Positions 33,399 to 42,757 of a stretch of DNA of 64,000 bases are shown here, piece after piece (the first letter of the stretch is position 1; every line of letters begins with the position of its first letter). The notes under the pieces are model-generated. The model had not been told where the DNA came from. It saw only the letters and a program-made list of their open reading frames with translations, and did no database searches. The translations under genes were made by a program, and so were the position numbers. The stretch lies in assembly GCF_000369005.1 (NCBI RefSeq), contig NZ_KB849764.1, forward strand, positions 749,086 through 813,085, read 5' to 3'. This DNA comes from Acinetobacter beijerinckii CIP 110307. Lineage in GTDB: Bacteria; Pseudomonadota; Gammaproteobacteria; Pseudomonadales; Moraxellaceae.

Positions 33399-33955
33399 GT
33401 CATTTAGACAATACAAATAAGAAAAATTCCTATTCAAAAACCAAAATTTACAAATTTTTACAAAAATCCATCTCTATCATTAAGTTTTATTATTCTTTTT
33501 TTTAACAACACTTTTTGAAAGCTTTCATAGCAATTACTCGCCTTCATCAAATTCAAATTTTAGGTGAAAACTTTACTAATATAGTAGGAATTCATCACCT
33601 AATGCAGTGTAAATGATGGCTTTATGTAATTAAAATATTAACCTATTGTAAATATTGATATTTTTATAATCAGACTATTTTAATAGGTTTTAATTAAAAT
33701 TAATTATTTTTAAATCCAAGCTTTTTAATCAACTTAAATAGAATAAATACAAGTGTTTTAATCAGAATTAATAATGATACCCTATCATTTTAGTTGGATA
33801 AAAATAAAAACACTTTAAATAATAATATATTAAAAATATGATATTGTTTTTAATTGATTTTTAATTTAAATAATCAAATAATGCTGTAAAAGTTTATTTT
33901 TATTCAATTATATTTAATAATGTTTCACATGATTTTAAAATATGAGATCGGTTCT
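33399..33955. other. 557-base AT-rich region upstream of the cytochrome bd operon
   Basis: It is very AT-rich with no reading frame worth calling. It should hold the cyd promoter. The visible structures are AATGATA-CCC-TATCATT (33773-33789) nested inside AAGTGTTTT (33751-33759) and AAAACACTT (33807-33815). A loose TTGATT/AATCAA pair at 33854-33877 does not have FNR/ANR spacing. Confidence 0.5.
33773..33789. promoter_or_regulatory. Dyad AATGATA-CCC-TATCATT upstream of cydP
   Basis: A perfect 7+7 inverted repeat with a CCC centre, framed by a second 9+9 repeat. It is either a regulator site or a leader RNA hairpin, about 170 bases before cydP. The binding protein is unknown. Confidence 0.4.
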
Positions 33956-34147
33956 ATGAGCACAAGTTCTCAAGATCCAAATCGGCGATTAATTCGAGAG
34001 ATTACAATTATTCTTATTATTAAAATTGTATTACTCCTCGTAATTAAAAATATCTGGTTTGATGCTCCCACCATTCCAAAAGATTTTAATAATGAAGTTG
34101 CCGAGCGTATTGCTGGTGACATGTCCAAAACTCAGGAGACACGTTGA
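33956..34147 (+). CDS. cydP: CydP family small subunit of cytochrome bd oxidase operon
   Basis: A 63-residue one-span membrane protein beginning [16 protein letters not shown]. The basic RRLIREI followed by one hydrophobic helix ([15 protein letters not shown]) is the CydP pattern found before cydA in many proteobacteria. GAGATCGG lies before the ATG at 33956; an ATG at 33920 would add a segment lacking in relatives. Its stop overlaps the cydA ATG by one base (TGATG), so it is translationally coupled to cydA. The function is presumed assembly or stability of the oxidase. Confidence 0.82.
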   Translation: MSTSSQDPNRRLIREITIILIIKIVLLLVIKNIWFDAPTIPKDFNNEVAERIAGDMSKTQETR

Positions 34148-35724
34148 TGATTTCTGAAAGCGTGGTCGATCTCTCGCGGTTTCAATTTGCTATGACCGCG
34201 ATGTATCACTTTCTTTTCGTCCCTTTAACTTTAGGTTTAGCTTTTATTCTTGCCATTATGGAAACCACTTATGTGATTTCTGGTAAAGAAATTTATAAAG
34301 ATATGACCAAATTTTGGGGGAAACTCTTTGGGATTAACTTTGCCTTAGGTGTTACCACTGGTCTAACAATGGAATTCCAGTTTGGTACGAATTGGGCTTA
34401 TTACTCTCACTATGTAGGCGATATCTTTGGAGCTCCGCTTGCTATTGAAGGCTTAATGGCTTTCTTCCTTGAATCGACTTTTATTGGTCTATTCTTCTTT
34501 GGTTGGGATCGCCTATCCAAAGTTCAACATTTAGGGGTCACGTGGTTAGTTGCAATTGGTTCTAACATGTCCGCATTATGGATCTTGATCGCTAATGGCT
34601 GGATGCAAAATCCTGTCGGTGCAGCATTTAACTACGAAACGATGCGTATGGAATTGGTAGATTTCGGTGCATTGATTTTTAACCCTGTTGCGCAAGTCAA
34701 ATTTGTTCATACAGTTTCTGCTGGTTATGTAACAGGTGCAATCTTCGTCCTCGCTATTTCAAGCTATTACCTATTAAAGAAACGTGATTTACCGTTTGCA
34801 CGCCGCTCTTTTGCAATTGCTGCGATTTTTGGTTTAGCTTCAACATTATCTGTGATTCTACTTGGCGATGAATCAGGCTATGAGTTAGGTGATGTTCAAA
34901 AAACCAAACTCGCTGCAATTGAGGCTGAATGGCACACAGAGCCTGCACCCGCTGCATTTACTTTATTTGGTCTCCCGAATCAAAAAGAAATGCGCACTGA
35001 TTATGCAATCAAAATTCCTTATGTGATGGGAATTATTGCAACGCGCTCGACAGATACTCAAGTCACGGGTATCAGAGACTTAATGAAAGAGCATGAAGTT
35101 CGTATTCGTAATGGTATGGTTGCATATAGTGAATTAGAAAAACTTCGTGCTGGAGATCGTTCACCTGAGTTACTTGCTTCATTTGAGAAAAATCAAAAAG
35201 ACTTAGGTTATGGTCTGTTATTGAAAAAATATTCTCCAAATGTGGTTGATGCCACTGAAGCGCATATCCAAGCTGCGACCAAAGATACCATTCCAAATGT
35301 AGCCGCATTATTCTTCTCTTTCCGTGCAATGGTCGCTTCTGGCTTTCTTATGCTCTTGTTATTCCTGTTAGCGACATGGGCTGTAGCAAAACGCAATGCC
35401 GAAGATAAACCTTGGTTACTCAAGTTTGCTTTGTTTGCCCTTCCACTTCCTTGGATCGCAGCACAAACAGGCTGGTATGTCGCAGAAGGTGGACGTCAAC
35501 CTTGGTCTATCGGTGAAATTCTACCAACACATTTATCGGCTTCAAGTATTAGTAGCGCTGATGTATGGGGATCAATCATCGCGTTAGCAGCATTCTATAC
35601 CGTACTTCTTATTATTGAGATGTACTTGATGATCAAATTTGCTCGTTTAGGTCCAAGTTCTTTGCATACTGGTAAATATCATTTTGAAAAACTAGAAGCA
35701 AAAACTGGGGAGGCTCAATCATGA
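34147..35724 (+). CDS. cydA: Cytochrome bd ubiquinol oxidase subunit I
   Basis: A 525-residue inner-membrane subunit carrying haems b558, b595 and d, and the quinol site. The haem ligand His21 is in [15 protein letters not shown] near residue 450 is the family hallmark next to the Q-loop. The length (E. coli 522) and the long loop between helices 6 and 7 indicate the L-type Q-loop. The ATG overlaps the cydP stop. cydB overlaps its end by 4 bases (ATGA). The enzyme reduces O2 to water with high affinity. Confidence 0.97.
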   Translation: MISESVVDLSRFQFAMTAMYHFLFVPLTLGLAFILAIMETTYVISGKEIYKDMTKFWGKLFGINFALGVTTGLTMEFQFGTNWAYYSHYVGDIFGAPLAIEGLMAFFLESTFIGLFFFGWDRLSKVQHLGVTWLVAIGSNMSALWILIANGWMQNPVGAAFNYETMRMELVDFGALIFNPVAQVKFVHTVSAGYVTGAIFVLAISSYYLLKKRDLPFARRSFAIAAIFGLASTLSVILLGDESGYELGDVQKTKLAAIEAEWHTEPAPAAFTLFGLPNQKEMRTDYAIKIPYVMGIIATRSTDTQVTGIRDLMKEHEVRIRNGMVAYSELEKLRAGDRSPELLASFEKNQKDLGYGLLLKKYSPNVVDATEAHIQAATKDTIPNVAALFFSFRAMVASGFLMLLLFLLATWAVAKRNAEDKPWLLKFALFALPLPWIAAQTGWYVAEGGRQPWSIGEILPTHLSASSISSADVWGSIIALAAFYTVLLIIEMYLMIKFARLGPSSLHTGKYHFEKLEAKTGEAQS

Positions 35725-36866
35725 TCGAATATGAACTCCTAAAAATTATCTGGTGGGTCTTAGTTGGTGTTTTACTGATAGGTTTTGCCCTCACCGATGG
35801 TTTCGATATGGGATCAATGGCTCTCATGCCATTTGTAGGTAAAACGGATTCAGAACGCCGAGCAGCAATCAATACGATTGCTCCTCACTGGGACGGCAAT
35901 CAGGTTTGGTTCATTACTGCTGGCGGTGCGCTCTTTGCAGCATGGCCTATGGTTTACGCTGTTGCCTTTTCAGGTATGTATTGGGCGCTCTTATTAGTCT
36001 TATTCGCCCTATTCCTTCGCCCTGTCGGTTTTGACTATCGCTCGAAGTTAGAAAATACACAGTGGCGTACATCTTGGGACTGGGGATTATGTATCGGTGG
36101 TGCAGTGCCAGCATTGGTCTTCGGTGTAGCCTTTGGCAACCTGTTTTTAGGTGTACCCTTTAGTTTAGATGACACACTACGTTCACAATATACGGGTAGT
36201 TTCTTCGCATTGTTAAATCCATTTGCGCTGATTTGCGGTATCGTTAGCTTATCCATGTTGTGTGCTCATGGTGGAGCATGGTTAATGCTTCGTACTGATG
36301 GAAACTTGCATAACCGTTCTGCCAAAGCAACACAAATTATGGCAATTGTATTTCTTGTGTGCTTTTTAGCTGCTGGTGCATGGTTATTGTTTGGCAATAT
36401 TTCTGGTTATAGCTATGCTACTACTGTAAATACTAATGCTGCATTAAATCCACTTGCTAAAGACGTTGTGACCAATGCAAATCATGGTTGGTTAAATAAC
36501 TATGCAACGTACCCAATCACTATGGCTGCACCAATCTTTGCGATCATGGGTGCGTTATTGGTGATTATCAGTGCAGCGAAATATAAAGCAGCTTTGAGTT
36601 TCACGGGCACTAGCCTGATGATTGTTGGAGCAATTTTAACAGCTGGCTTCTCCTTGTTCCCGTTCTTATTGCCTTCAAGTATTGATCCAACATCTAGCCT
36701 AACAATGTGGGATGCTGTTTCTAGTCATAAAACACTTGGCGTGATGACCGTTGCTGCCTGTATTTTTGTTCCACTCATTTTGATTTATACCTCTTGGTCG
36801 TATTACAAAATGTGGGGAATCATCTCAAACAAGCACATTGAAGAAAACTCTCATAGTTTGTACTAA
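35721..36866 (+). CDS. cydB: Cytochrome bd ubiquinol oxidase subunit II
   Basis: A 381-residue inner-membrane subunit with about eight helices that stabilises the haem-bearing subunit [19 protein letters not shown] near the N-terminus and [21 protein letters not shown] near residue 55 are typical CydB blocks. Length equals the E. coli protein (379). It overlaps cydA by four bases, and cydX follows after 14 bases. Confidence 0.97.
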   Translation: MIEYELLKIIWWVLVGVLLIGFALTDGFDMGSMALMPFVGKTDSERRAAINTIAPHWDGNQVWFITAGGALFAAWPMVYAVAFSGMYWALLLVLFALFLRPVGFDYRSKLENTQWRTSWDWGLCIGGAVPALVFGVAFGNLFLGVPFSLDDTLRSQYTGSFFALLNPFALICGIVSLSMLCAHGGAWLMLRTDGNLHNRSAKATQIMAIVFLVCFLAAGAWLLFGNISGYSYATTVNTNAALNPLAKDVVTNANHGWLNNYATYPITMAAPIFAIMGALLVIISAAKYKAALSFTGTSLMIVGAILTAGFSLFPFLLPSSIDPTSSLTMWDAVSSHKTLGVMTVAACIFVPLILIYTSWSYYKMWGIISNKHIEENSHSLY

Positions 36867-36880
36867 TCAGGAGATGTGGT

Positions 36881-36982
36881 ATGTGGTATTTTGCATGGAT
36901 TCTAGGTGTTTTGATGGCATGTTTCGCTGGAGTGCTTAGTGCACTTTATATCGAGCACCACCAAGACTTAGATGAGGAATAA
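36881..36982 (+). CDS. cydX: CydX small subunit of cytochrome bd oxidase
   Basis: A 33-residue single-span protein starting MWYFAWILGVLMACFAGV, with Trp, Tyr and Glu positions as in E. coli CydX. CydX stabilises the haem-binding site of the CydAB complex. A perfect CAGGAG site lies 7 bases before the ATG. It is too small for simple gene finders. The ybgE-like gene begins 3 bases later. Confidence 0.93.
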   Translation: MWYFAWILGVLMACFAGVLSALYIEHHQDLDEE

Positions 36983-36985
36983 TAA

Positions 36986-37282
36986 ATGGCTGAAGTCGTG
37001 TCAACATCGAAGAATAGTAAAGCGCAAGTCATTGCAATGATCATCTCGTTTTTGTTGGCATTGCCTCTCGCAGCGATTTTATTAGTACATCCTGCACTGA
37101 TGCTAGATGAAAATGGTCACTACAATCATAGTTTGCTTATGTTGGTGATGATTGGAATTTCAGGTGGTTTCATTCATGGTGTTGGATTTATAGCAAGGTT
37201 TTGGTTATGGAAATGGTTATTTAGCCCATATATTGCGTGGCCTTTAATGATCTTAGGTTATTACACTTGGTTAGGTAATTAA
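36986..37282 (+). CDS. YbgE-like cyd operon membrane protein
   Basis: A 98-residue membrane protein with three hydrophobic segments. ISGGFIHGVGFIARFWLWKWLF at about 60-82 matches the GVIHGVGF hallmark of YbgE, the last gene of many cyd operons. The role is unknown. It is the last gene of the unit cydP-cydA-cydB-cydX, and a strong terminator follows. Confidence 0.87.
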   Translation: MAEVVSTSKNSKAQVIAMIISFLLALPLAAILLVHPALMLDENGHYNHSLLMLVMIGISGGFIHGVGFIARFWLWKWLFSPYIAWPLMILGYYTWLGN

Positions 37283-37610
37283 TTTCAATCCGAACAAAAA
37301 AGAGGAAGTCTTACTTCCTCTTTTTATTTGAACTACGCCATTTCAATGTCATTACAAATCAATTGCGTGAAATCAAATATAACAAATACTTAAACTCTTT
37401 ATCAATTTGAATTTTCAGTTTTTTTGATATAAAGCCTTAAAAACTCCATATGGTCTTCCACTTATCCCAATCTAATTTTTGTAATTGATGTGCCCAACAA
37501 ACCTATTCATTAAATGACAAAAAGTCCTAGACTGTGATTACATTATCAAAAAACTTGTCGAATACGATCAAAGCCACCACAAAAGAAAAACAGCATTAAA
37601 ACAATTTGTT
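37283..37610. other. Intergenic region after the cyd operon
   Basis: The first 45 bases hold the operon terminator. The remaining 280 AT-rich bases, before the end of a leftward GNAT gene, show no frame or strong structure. Confidence 0.5.
37297..37325 (+). terminator. Intrinsic terminator of the cyd operon
   Basis: AAAAAGAGGAAGT (37297-37309) pairs perfectly with ACTTCCTCTTTTT (37313-37325) around a 3-base loop. Confidence 0.9.
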
Positions 37611-38132
37611 TTATGCAATCAATTTCTTCATTTCAATCAGTTGAATCGGAACTAATGGTTGACCAACATCAGCATCTATAGGATAAGGCTCTGTATGACC
37701 AGTAATCTCATAACCACGACGTTGATAATATGCAATTAACTCAGAACGAACATCTAATACATACATAATTAAATGTCGAATTTTCGAATAATTCTGTGCA
37801 ATATAAGCTTCAACATAATCAAGTAGTTCTCTGCCGTAACCTAAATTTTGAATTGTTGGATCAATCGCAAAAGTCCCTATTTCAATGGTACGATGATCAA
37901 AAGTTAGCCCTATACAACCAACCAAAGAACCTTGTTGATTTTCACCAACAAGTAATTCAAAATTTGATTGATTTAGGTCTCTACTTAATTGTTCTGCGCT
38001 AATCCGTTTTCCTTCTACAAATGATTTTTCTGTAGTCCAACTTCGATCAGACTGAGCCCGATAAGCCAAATTAATTAACTTAACTAATTGCTCTATATCA
38101 TCAACTTTTGCAGTTCTAATATTTAAAGACAT
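37611..38132 (-). CDS. GNAT-family N-acetyltransferase
   Basis: A 173-residue acetyltransferase. IGTFAIDPTIQNLGYGRELLDYVE near residue 92 holds the Q/RxxGxG/A acetyl-CoA loop (QNLGYG). YYQRRGYEITGHTEPYPID near the C-terminus completes the fold and resembles a group annotated as amino-acid N-acetyltransferase-like. Substrate unknown. The ribosome-binding site is weak; TATAAA lies just upstream. It is a single-gene unit downstream of a terminator. Confidence 0.85.
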   Translation of the reverse strand: MSLNIRTAKVDDIEQLVKLINLAYRAQSDRSWTTEKSFVEGKRISAEQLSRDLNQSNFELLVGENQQGSLVGCIGLTFDHRTIEIGTFAIDPTIQNLGYGRELLDYVEAYIAQNYSKIRHLIMYVLDVRSELIAYYQRRGYEITGHTEPYPIDADVGQPLVPIQLIEMKKLIA

Positions 38133-38152
38133 TTCTATTTTATACGGTCAAT

Positions 38153-38178
38153 AAAAAACCGATGATAACATCGGCTTT
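38153..38178 (-). terminator. Intrinsic terminator of the YccT-like gene
   Basis: On the minus strand CCGATG (38174-38169) and CATCGG (38164-38159) pair around TTAT, followed by six T (38158-38153). Confidence 0.85.
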
Positions 38179-38196
38179 TATTAAATAGAGTATTTA

Positions 38197-38880
38197 TTAA
38201 TTCGTTTCACCAGCCAACCAAGCCATAAATTTTTGACGCTCTGATTTAGACGCTTTTTGCCATAAATCAACCAATTGCTGATCAGTTGTTTTAATAGTAC
38301 CTGTTGGCGCAGCTGTTGTAACTGCAACAGGCGCTGTAGTGACAACTTGAGAAGTATTGCCAGCATAAACAGGCGCAGGCTGATTAACTGTGTTATTTTT
38401 ATTTTTTTGTGTCAAATCTAATGTACGACTCAATAAATTACTGCCTGTGAACCAAGGTTGGGCTTCGTTATTTGCGCCTGTTTGTTGCACTACAAGTTTT
38501 TTATTTTGATCATATAAAGCCACTGTGGGTTGATCAGCATATTTTTTTGCAGAATCAAAATCTTTTGGAGCATTCACAAGCGCTAAATTATAAGCTTGAT
38601 TATCCTTTAAATCAGTTGCTTGAATCGTGACTACACTAGATTTAACGATATCATGCTCACCGTTTAAATGTTCAAAATATTCACGATAGCGTACATTGAC
38701 TGTTAAATTACCAGCATCAACTTGATAGTTATTTTTTTTTGAAGGAATCAAACCATTATTCACTTCTTGACCATTTACAGCAAGAATCACGATTTCTTCA
38801 GGTGCAGTGATTGTGACAGCTGAAAAAACAGAACTACTTAATAATAACCCGAAAGCAGCAACACCAACTCTTAAAGACAT
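38197..38880 (-). CDS. YccT/DUF2057 family secreted protein
   Basis: A 227-residue exported protein. The signal peptide covers about 1-20 (cleavage near VFSA). The beta-rich N-terminal half (VTITAPEEIVILAVNGQEVN) and the C-terminal helix DLWQKASKSERQKFMAWL are the DUF2057 hallmarks. In enterobacteria relatives influence curli regulation, but the biochemical role is not settled, and nothing here ties it to curli. It has its own terminator. Confidence 0.85.
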   Translation of the reverse strand: MSLRVGVAAFGLLLSSSVFSAVTITAPEEIVILAVNGQEVNNGLIPSKKNNYQVDAGNLTVNVRYREYFEHLNGEHDIVKSSVVTIQATDLKDNQAYNLALVNAPKDFDSAKKYADQPTVALYDQNKKLVVQQTGANNEAQPWFTGSNLLSRTLDLTQKNKNNTVNQPAPVYAGNTSQVVTTAPVAVTTAAPTGTIKTTDQQLVDLWQKASKSERQKFMAWLAGETN

Positions 38881-39052
38881 TAGACTCTTCTCGATAAAAA
38901 CAATTTATGAAACCGTATGCACTATGCTATGCGATTGTGACCATTTTATGACATAAAACCAAACTGTCTATTCCATCGATTTGGCTTTTTTTAGATATAT
39001 ACATCATTTCTTATGCTAAGCACTATAGTTCTTTTGGCGAATATTCTGTGCA

Positions 39053-39085
39053 AATAAAAAAAAGAGCACTTGATAGTGCCCTTTT
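39053..39085 (-). terminator. Intrinsic terminator of the nitroreductase gene
   Basis: On the minus strand AAAAGGGCACT (39085-39075) pairs with AGTGCTCTTTT (39070-39060) with one wobble, then T residues. Confidence 0.82.
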
Positions 39086-39100
39086 AAATATTGAATTAAC

Positions 39101-39697
39101 TTAGTTAAAAGTTTTAAAACGTGCAGCATCATCCATATAGGTTTTTTCACCAGCTGGAGCTTCAATAGAACCAAATACTAGCTGAGCACGTAGTTTCCAA
39201 TTTGATGGAATACCAAATGTTTCAGCCACTTCAGCGTCAACGATTGGATTATAATGCTGTAAAGAAGCACCTATACCAATTTCAGATAATGCAGTCCAAG
39301 TTGCAAACTGTGCTATTGCAGTCGAATGTTCAGACCAAACTGGGAAATTATCAGCATATAATGCAAATTGCTCTTGTAAAGCTTTTACGACATCTTGATC
39401 TTCATAGAATAATGCTGTACCAAAACCTGCTGAGAAACTATCAATTTTTGCATTTGTACCTTCAAAGGCTTCAGCAGGTACAATTTTACGCAAAGTTTCA
39501 CGTACAATATTCCAAAAATTGGTGTGAGATTCACCAAATAAAGTCACAACACGTGATGTTTGAGAGTTAAATGATGATGGGCTTTGTTTAACCGCCTCAC
39601 GAATCGTTTCTTCGATTATTGCCTGATCAACCGATACATTTTTACCAATTGCATAAATTGTACGACGTGCTTTGATGCTATTTAGAAAGTTACTCAT
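39101..39697 (-). CDS. Nitroreductase family protein (HBN1/YdgI-like)
   Basis: A 198-residue FMN-dependent oxidoreductase. N-terminal SIKARRTIYAIGKNV and SPSSFNSQTSRVVTLFG near residue 40 match the subgroup of YdgI and fungal Frm2/HBN1 proteins. A C-terminal region with SLQHYNP and FGIPSNWKLRAQLVFG follows. It probably reduces nitroaromatic or quinone-like compounds; the true substrate is unknown. AAGAGG lies before the ATG. It is a single-gene unit. Confidence 0.9.
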   Translation of the reverse strand: MSNFLNSIKARRTIYAIGKNVSVDQAIIEETIREAVKQSPSSFNSQTSRVVTLFGESHTNFWNIVRETLRKIVPAEAFEGTNAKIDSFSAGFGTALFYEDQDVVKALQEQFALYADNFPVWSEHSTAIAQFATWTALSEIGIGASLQHYNPIVDAEVAETFGIPSNWKLRAQLVFGSIEAPAGEKTYMDDAARFKTFN

Positions 39698-39830
39698 CTT
39701 GTTATGCCTCTTTTACCCTTAGGGTGTTATCTTGGATTGAATGTAGTTTATAACGGCTCATTTTAATGAAACAGCCCAATAAATATGACAGATCGTTTTA
39801 TTTTTGAAACAATACAATTTTTCTAGTCAT

Positions 39831-39859
39831 AAAAAAACCCACACGATGTGGGTTTTTTT
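39831..39859. terminator. Bidirectional-looking terminator after ftsY
   Basis: AAAAAAACCCACA (39831-39843) and TGTGGGTTTTTTT (39847-39859) pair perfectly around CGA. It lies 13 bases beyond the ftsY stop. Confidence 0.9.
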
Positions 39860-39871
39860 AATATATATTAA

Positions 39872-40993
39872 TCACTTATCAGTTTCAAACAATGCAGCGA
39901 CAAATGATTTTGCTGAGAATGGACGTAAATCATCAATCTTTTCACCGACACCAATATAACGAATTGGCACATGGGTACGGCTTGCAATATTGAATAACAC
40001 ACCACCTTTGGCAGTGCCATCCAACTTCGTAATCGTAATCCCCGTTAAGCCAACAGCTTCGTCGAATAATTGCACTTGGTTAATTGCATTTTGACCTGTA
40101 CCCGCATCTACAATCAGCATAATTTCATGCGGAGCAGTTGCATCAATTTTTTGCATAACACGCTTAACTTTTTTGAGTTCTTCCATTAAGTTAGCTTTAT
40201 TTTGTAAACGACCTGCTGTATCTGCGATTAATACATCAATTCCTTTCGCTCTAGCACTTTCAAAAGCATCAAAAATCACAGATGCGCTATCAGCACCATG
40301 CCCTTGAGCAACCACAGGAATATCATTACGGTCTCCCCAAATTTGAAGTTGTTCGGTCGCTGCTGCACGGAAAGTATCGCCCGCTGCAAGCATGACTTTT
40401 TTACCTTCACCTTGTAAGCGTTTTGCTAATTTACCAATGGTAGTGGTTTTACCGACACCATTTACACCGACCATCAAAATCACATATGGCGATTTGTTTG
40501 GATCTATATGCAAAGGTTTTACACGTGGAGCAAGCAAGGCAACCAGCTCTTCTTGCAAAGCTTTATAAAGTGCATGTGAATAAATTAAATCGCCACGTGC
40601 AGTTCGTTCGGTCAAATTGGTGATGATTGTTTTTGTCGCGTCCACACCAATATCAGCAATAAGTAATTGCTCTTCAACCTCTTCTAGAAGCTCATCATCA
40701 ATTTCTTTACCGCCAATCAAAATATTGACCATACCATCAGTGAAGCTACGACGCGTTTTAGTCAAACCATCTTTCATTCGACCAAAAAAACCACCTGTTT
40801 TAGCTTCTTCAGTAACTTGTGTTTCAACTGGCTCACTAACTGGAGTCGTAATTGGCGTCTCAGTTGAGCTTTTTACCGCTGGTTCATCAATAATTGGAAC
40901 ATCGACTGCAGGTAAATTCGGTAATGTGACATCGTCATCACCGATGTCAGCATCTATCAAGAATTTGTTTTGCATATTCGATTGCTGTTGCAT
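39872..40993 (-). CDS. ftsY: Signal recognition particle receptor FtsY
   Basis: A 373-residue SRP GTPase that docks ribosome-nascent-chain complexes to the membrane for co-translational insertion. An acidic Glu/Thr-rich A-domain spans about 1-65, followed by an amphipathic start of the N-domain (GFFGRMKDGLTKTRRSF). The G-domain has G1 GVNGVGKTTT near residue 178, DTFRAAATEQL, DTAGRLQNK and TKLDGTAKGG. AAGGA lies 6 bases before the ATG at 40993. It is a single gene with its own terminator. Confidence 0.96.
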   Translation of the reverse strand: MQQQSNMQNKFLIDADIGDDDVTLPNLPAVDVPIIDEPAVKSSTETPITTPVSEPVETQVTEEAKTGGFFGRMKDGLTKTRRSFTDGMVNILIGGKEIDDELLEEVEEQLLIADIGVDATKTIITNLTERTARGDLIYSHALYKALQEELVALLAPRVKPLHIDPNKSPYVILMVGVNGVGKTTTIGKLAKRLQGEGKKVMLAAGDTFRAAATEQLQIWGDRNDIPVVAQGHGADSASVIFDAFESARAKGIDVLIADTAGRLQNKANLMEELKKVKRVMQKIDATAPHEIMLIVDAGTGQNAINQVQLFDEAVGLTGITITKLDGTAKGGVLFNIASRTHVPIRYIGVGEKIDDLRPFSAKSFVAALFETDK

Positions 40994-41110
40994 GTCGATT
41001 CCTTGAAAAAAGCAGCTTTATAAAAAGATCGCTAGTCTAGCACAATTCGATTTCTTTTTCCCGACCGAGGCAAACCATTCATTTATAAATAAAAATAAAC
41101 TGACTAAAAC

Positions 41111-41440
41111 TCACTCATCTTCTTGTGCCATTGCTGGATATTGCTTAATACCATTTGATTCAAATTGATAAGCATTGAGAAGTTTCAGATAATCCATGCG
41201 ATGCAACTGCGTCTGCTCCAGTATATCTTTTGCCATTTTTTGTGTTTTAGGATGACTTGCTTGAGCAGAAAACTGAACAATTTGTTTATATTGAACTTTG
41301 CTAATAGGACGTTGCAACGCGGAGTAAGCAAGTATAAAAATGGACAAAATAATAATGGCGACCAAAATATTATAAAATTGGTCTAATCTGAATCCTAATT
41401 TGGATTGCATTAGTTTCTGTTTAGAAAGTATTGAAAACAT
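41111..41440 (-). CDS. Small single-span membrane protein, function unknown
   Basis: A 109-residue protein with one hydrophobic segment at about 25-41 (ILVAIIILSIFILAYSA) and a charged C-terminal part rich in Gln, Lys and Glu. No domain is recognised. GAGGTAGCTC precedes the ATG at 41440. It lies upstream of ftsY but is separated from it by 117 bases. Confidence 0.65.
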   Translation of the reverse strand: MFSILSKQKLMQSKLGFRLDQFYNILVAIIILSIFILAYSALQRPISKVQYKQIVQFSAQASHPKTQKMAKDILEQTQLHRMDYLKLLNAYQFESNGIKQYPAMAQEDE

Positions 41441-41548
41441 GAGCTACCTCGAATTAGAAGTAGTGTATGTTTCTGATTCGCCAAGAACAAGTCCAACGTC
41501 CAATAAGTCACAATTACACAACTTATTGAACGTGAAGCTTATCTCTGA

Positions 41549-41908
41549 TTAACTCATTATTGTGCGAACAAAAGCAAAATACAAAATGAACGCAATGATA
41601 ACGAGAGTTAAAAAAATAGCGAACATCCCGACGCCACTTTCCGCATCAGCAGGATGTAAATCATCCTCATCCGCAATTCGCTGCAATTCACCATTATAAA
41701 TTTCATAAAAGCGATCTTTTTGATCCGCTGGAAGATGACTTGCGAAATCGTATACCCTTTTACGTTGGGCTAGACAATAATCACCTAGGTGAATTTCTTG
41801 ATGAAATATTGCTTCATCAAGTAACTTACGATGATGGTGAGCTAAAGCAATGATTTGATTTTCTGATGGTGGAACATCAAAGTTTACTCCATCGATTACA
41901 TTTGACAT
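41549..41908 (-). CDS. Small membrane-anchored protein, function unknown
   Basis: A 119-residue protein with a helical charged N-terminal body (ALAHHHRKLLDEAIFHQEIH) and one C-terminal hydrophobic segment at about 97-115 (VGMFAIFLTLVIIAFILYFAF), so it is probably tail-anchored. AAAAGGAGAATAAC precedes the ATG at 41908; the longer frame to 41935 has no ribosome-binding site. No family is recognised. Confidence 0.72.
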   Translation of the reverse strand: MSNVIDGVNFDVPPSENQIIALAHHHRKLLDEAIFHQEIHLGDYCLAQRKRVYDFASHLPADQKDRFYEIYNGELQRIADEDDLHPADAESGVGMFAIFLTLVIIAFILYFAFVRTIMS

Positions 41909-42012
41909 GTTATTCTCCTTTTCTATTATTCTCATTTTGATTCTACTTAAAAATATTTGCTGTAAATGTTTAATCGTGTAAGATTTTAATTACACAACGC
42001 TACGTAATATAT

Positions 42013-42040
42013 TTGACAATTCAAGCATTATTGTCATAAT
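42013..42040 (+). promoter_or_regulatory. Predicted promoter of the 77-residue SEL1-like gene
   Basis: TTGACA (42013-42018) and CATAAT (42035-42040) are 16 bases apart, about 95 bases before the ATG. Confidence 0.6.
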
Positions 42041-42134
42041 AAGTTCATAATTCGAAGTTAAAGTAGCTTAAATTCAAAGAAAAGTATCTTTGAATAGAAT
42101 TTGAAGTAATCATAATTAAAATAAGGAGTTATAT

Positions 42135-42368
42135 ATGATTCAGCATTTTACACAGCATGAACTAGAGCATGTATATGCAAACGCAGTAAATACAATTCAA
42201 TCTCAAAAAAACTTCCAAGATGCAGTGAAAGAATTGGAAGAAGTTGCACAAGCAGGTCACGGTAAAGCAGCATTATTTTTAGCAGAATTGTATTATCAAG
42301 GTTTTCGAGTTGAACGCGATTCACTCAAAGCACAATATTGGCAAAAGATGGCAACAATGCAAGCATAA
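42135..42368 (+). CDS. Small SEL1-like repeat protein
   Basis: A 77-residue soluble helical protein. AGHGKAALFLAELYYQGFRVERDSLKAQYWQKMA reads as one SEL1-type helical repeat (AxxGxxxAxxxLAxLYxxG...D..KAxxWxxxA). A single repeat suggests a small binding protein. AAGGAGTTATAT precedes the ATG, a clear promoter lies upstream, and a terminator follows. The role is unknown. Confidence 0.82.
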   Translation: MIQHFTQHELEHVYANAVNTIQSQKNFQDAVKELEEVAQAGHGKAALFLAELYYQGFRVERDSLKAQYWQKMATMQA

Positions 42369-42370
42369 TG

Positions 42371-42396
42371 AAACGTCACTTAGGTGGCGTTTTTTT
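42371..42396 (+). terminator. Intrinsic terminator of the SEL1-like gene
   Basis: AAACGTCAC (42371-42379) pairs with GTGGCGTTT (42384-42392) with one wobble, followed by T residues. Confidence 0.85.
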
Positions 42397-42419
42397 ATAC
42401 CTACTTAAAATGAATTAAC

Positions 42420-42569
42420 ATGGTTCACTTACGCTGCATCACAGCTTTAGTCGCTTTGGCTTGCTCAGGTGGTTTTTATAGCTATCAATTATTTCCTAGA
42501 TTAAAAAGAAGATTAATCCTCCTTTACCACACCCTATGTATATTATTTAAATTTATAACCTTTACTTAA
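42420..42569 (+). CDS. Possible small lipoprotein-like frame (49 aa)
   Basis: The frame starts MVHLRCITALVALACSGG, which looks like a short signal with lipobox ALAC at residues 12-15. It has no ribosome-binding site or promoter of note, and the C-terminal half is unlike an exported protein. It may be a gene remnant or chance. Confidence 0.22.
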   Translation: MVHLRCITALVALACSGGFYSYQLFPRLKRRLILLYHTLCILFKFITFT

Positions 42570-42757
42570 CTTAGAGGCTTTTTTCATATCTTGATCAATT
42601 AAACATGTAATTTCTTATATGAATGTTTTTTTAGTAAAATTGCCAATTTAATCACACATACAATATTTGCTTACGATTTAGATCAATTGTTTAAACATTA
42701 ATGACATCTAAAGTTCTTATAATAAATCATAATTTTTAATAATATCAGTTAACTCAC

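Larger units (their letters stand above)
42369..42757. other. Intergenic region with terminator and a weak small frame
   Basis: After the terminator at 42371-42396 there is a 49-codon frame with a lipobox-like N-terminus (42420-42569). The remaining bases up to the DUF2750 gene show AT-rich DNA without clear signals. Confidence 0.45.

Noticed and set aside
33854..33877. TTGATT/AATCAA pair as an FNR/ANR box before the cyd operon
   Set aside because: The half-sites are 12 bases apart instead of 4, and the DNA is so AT-rich that such pairs arise by chance.
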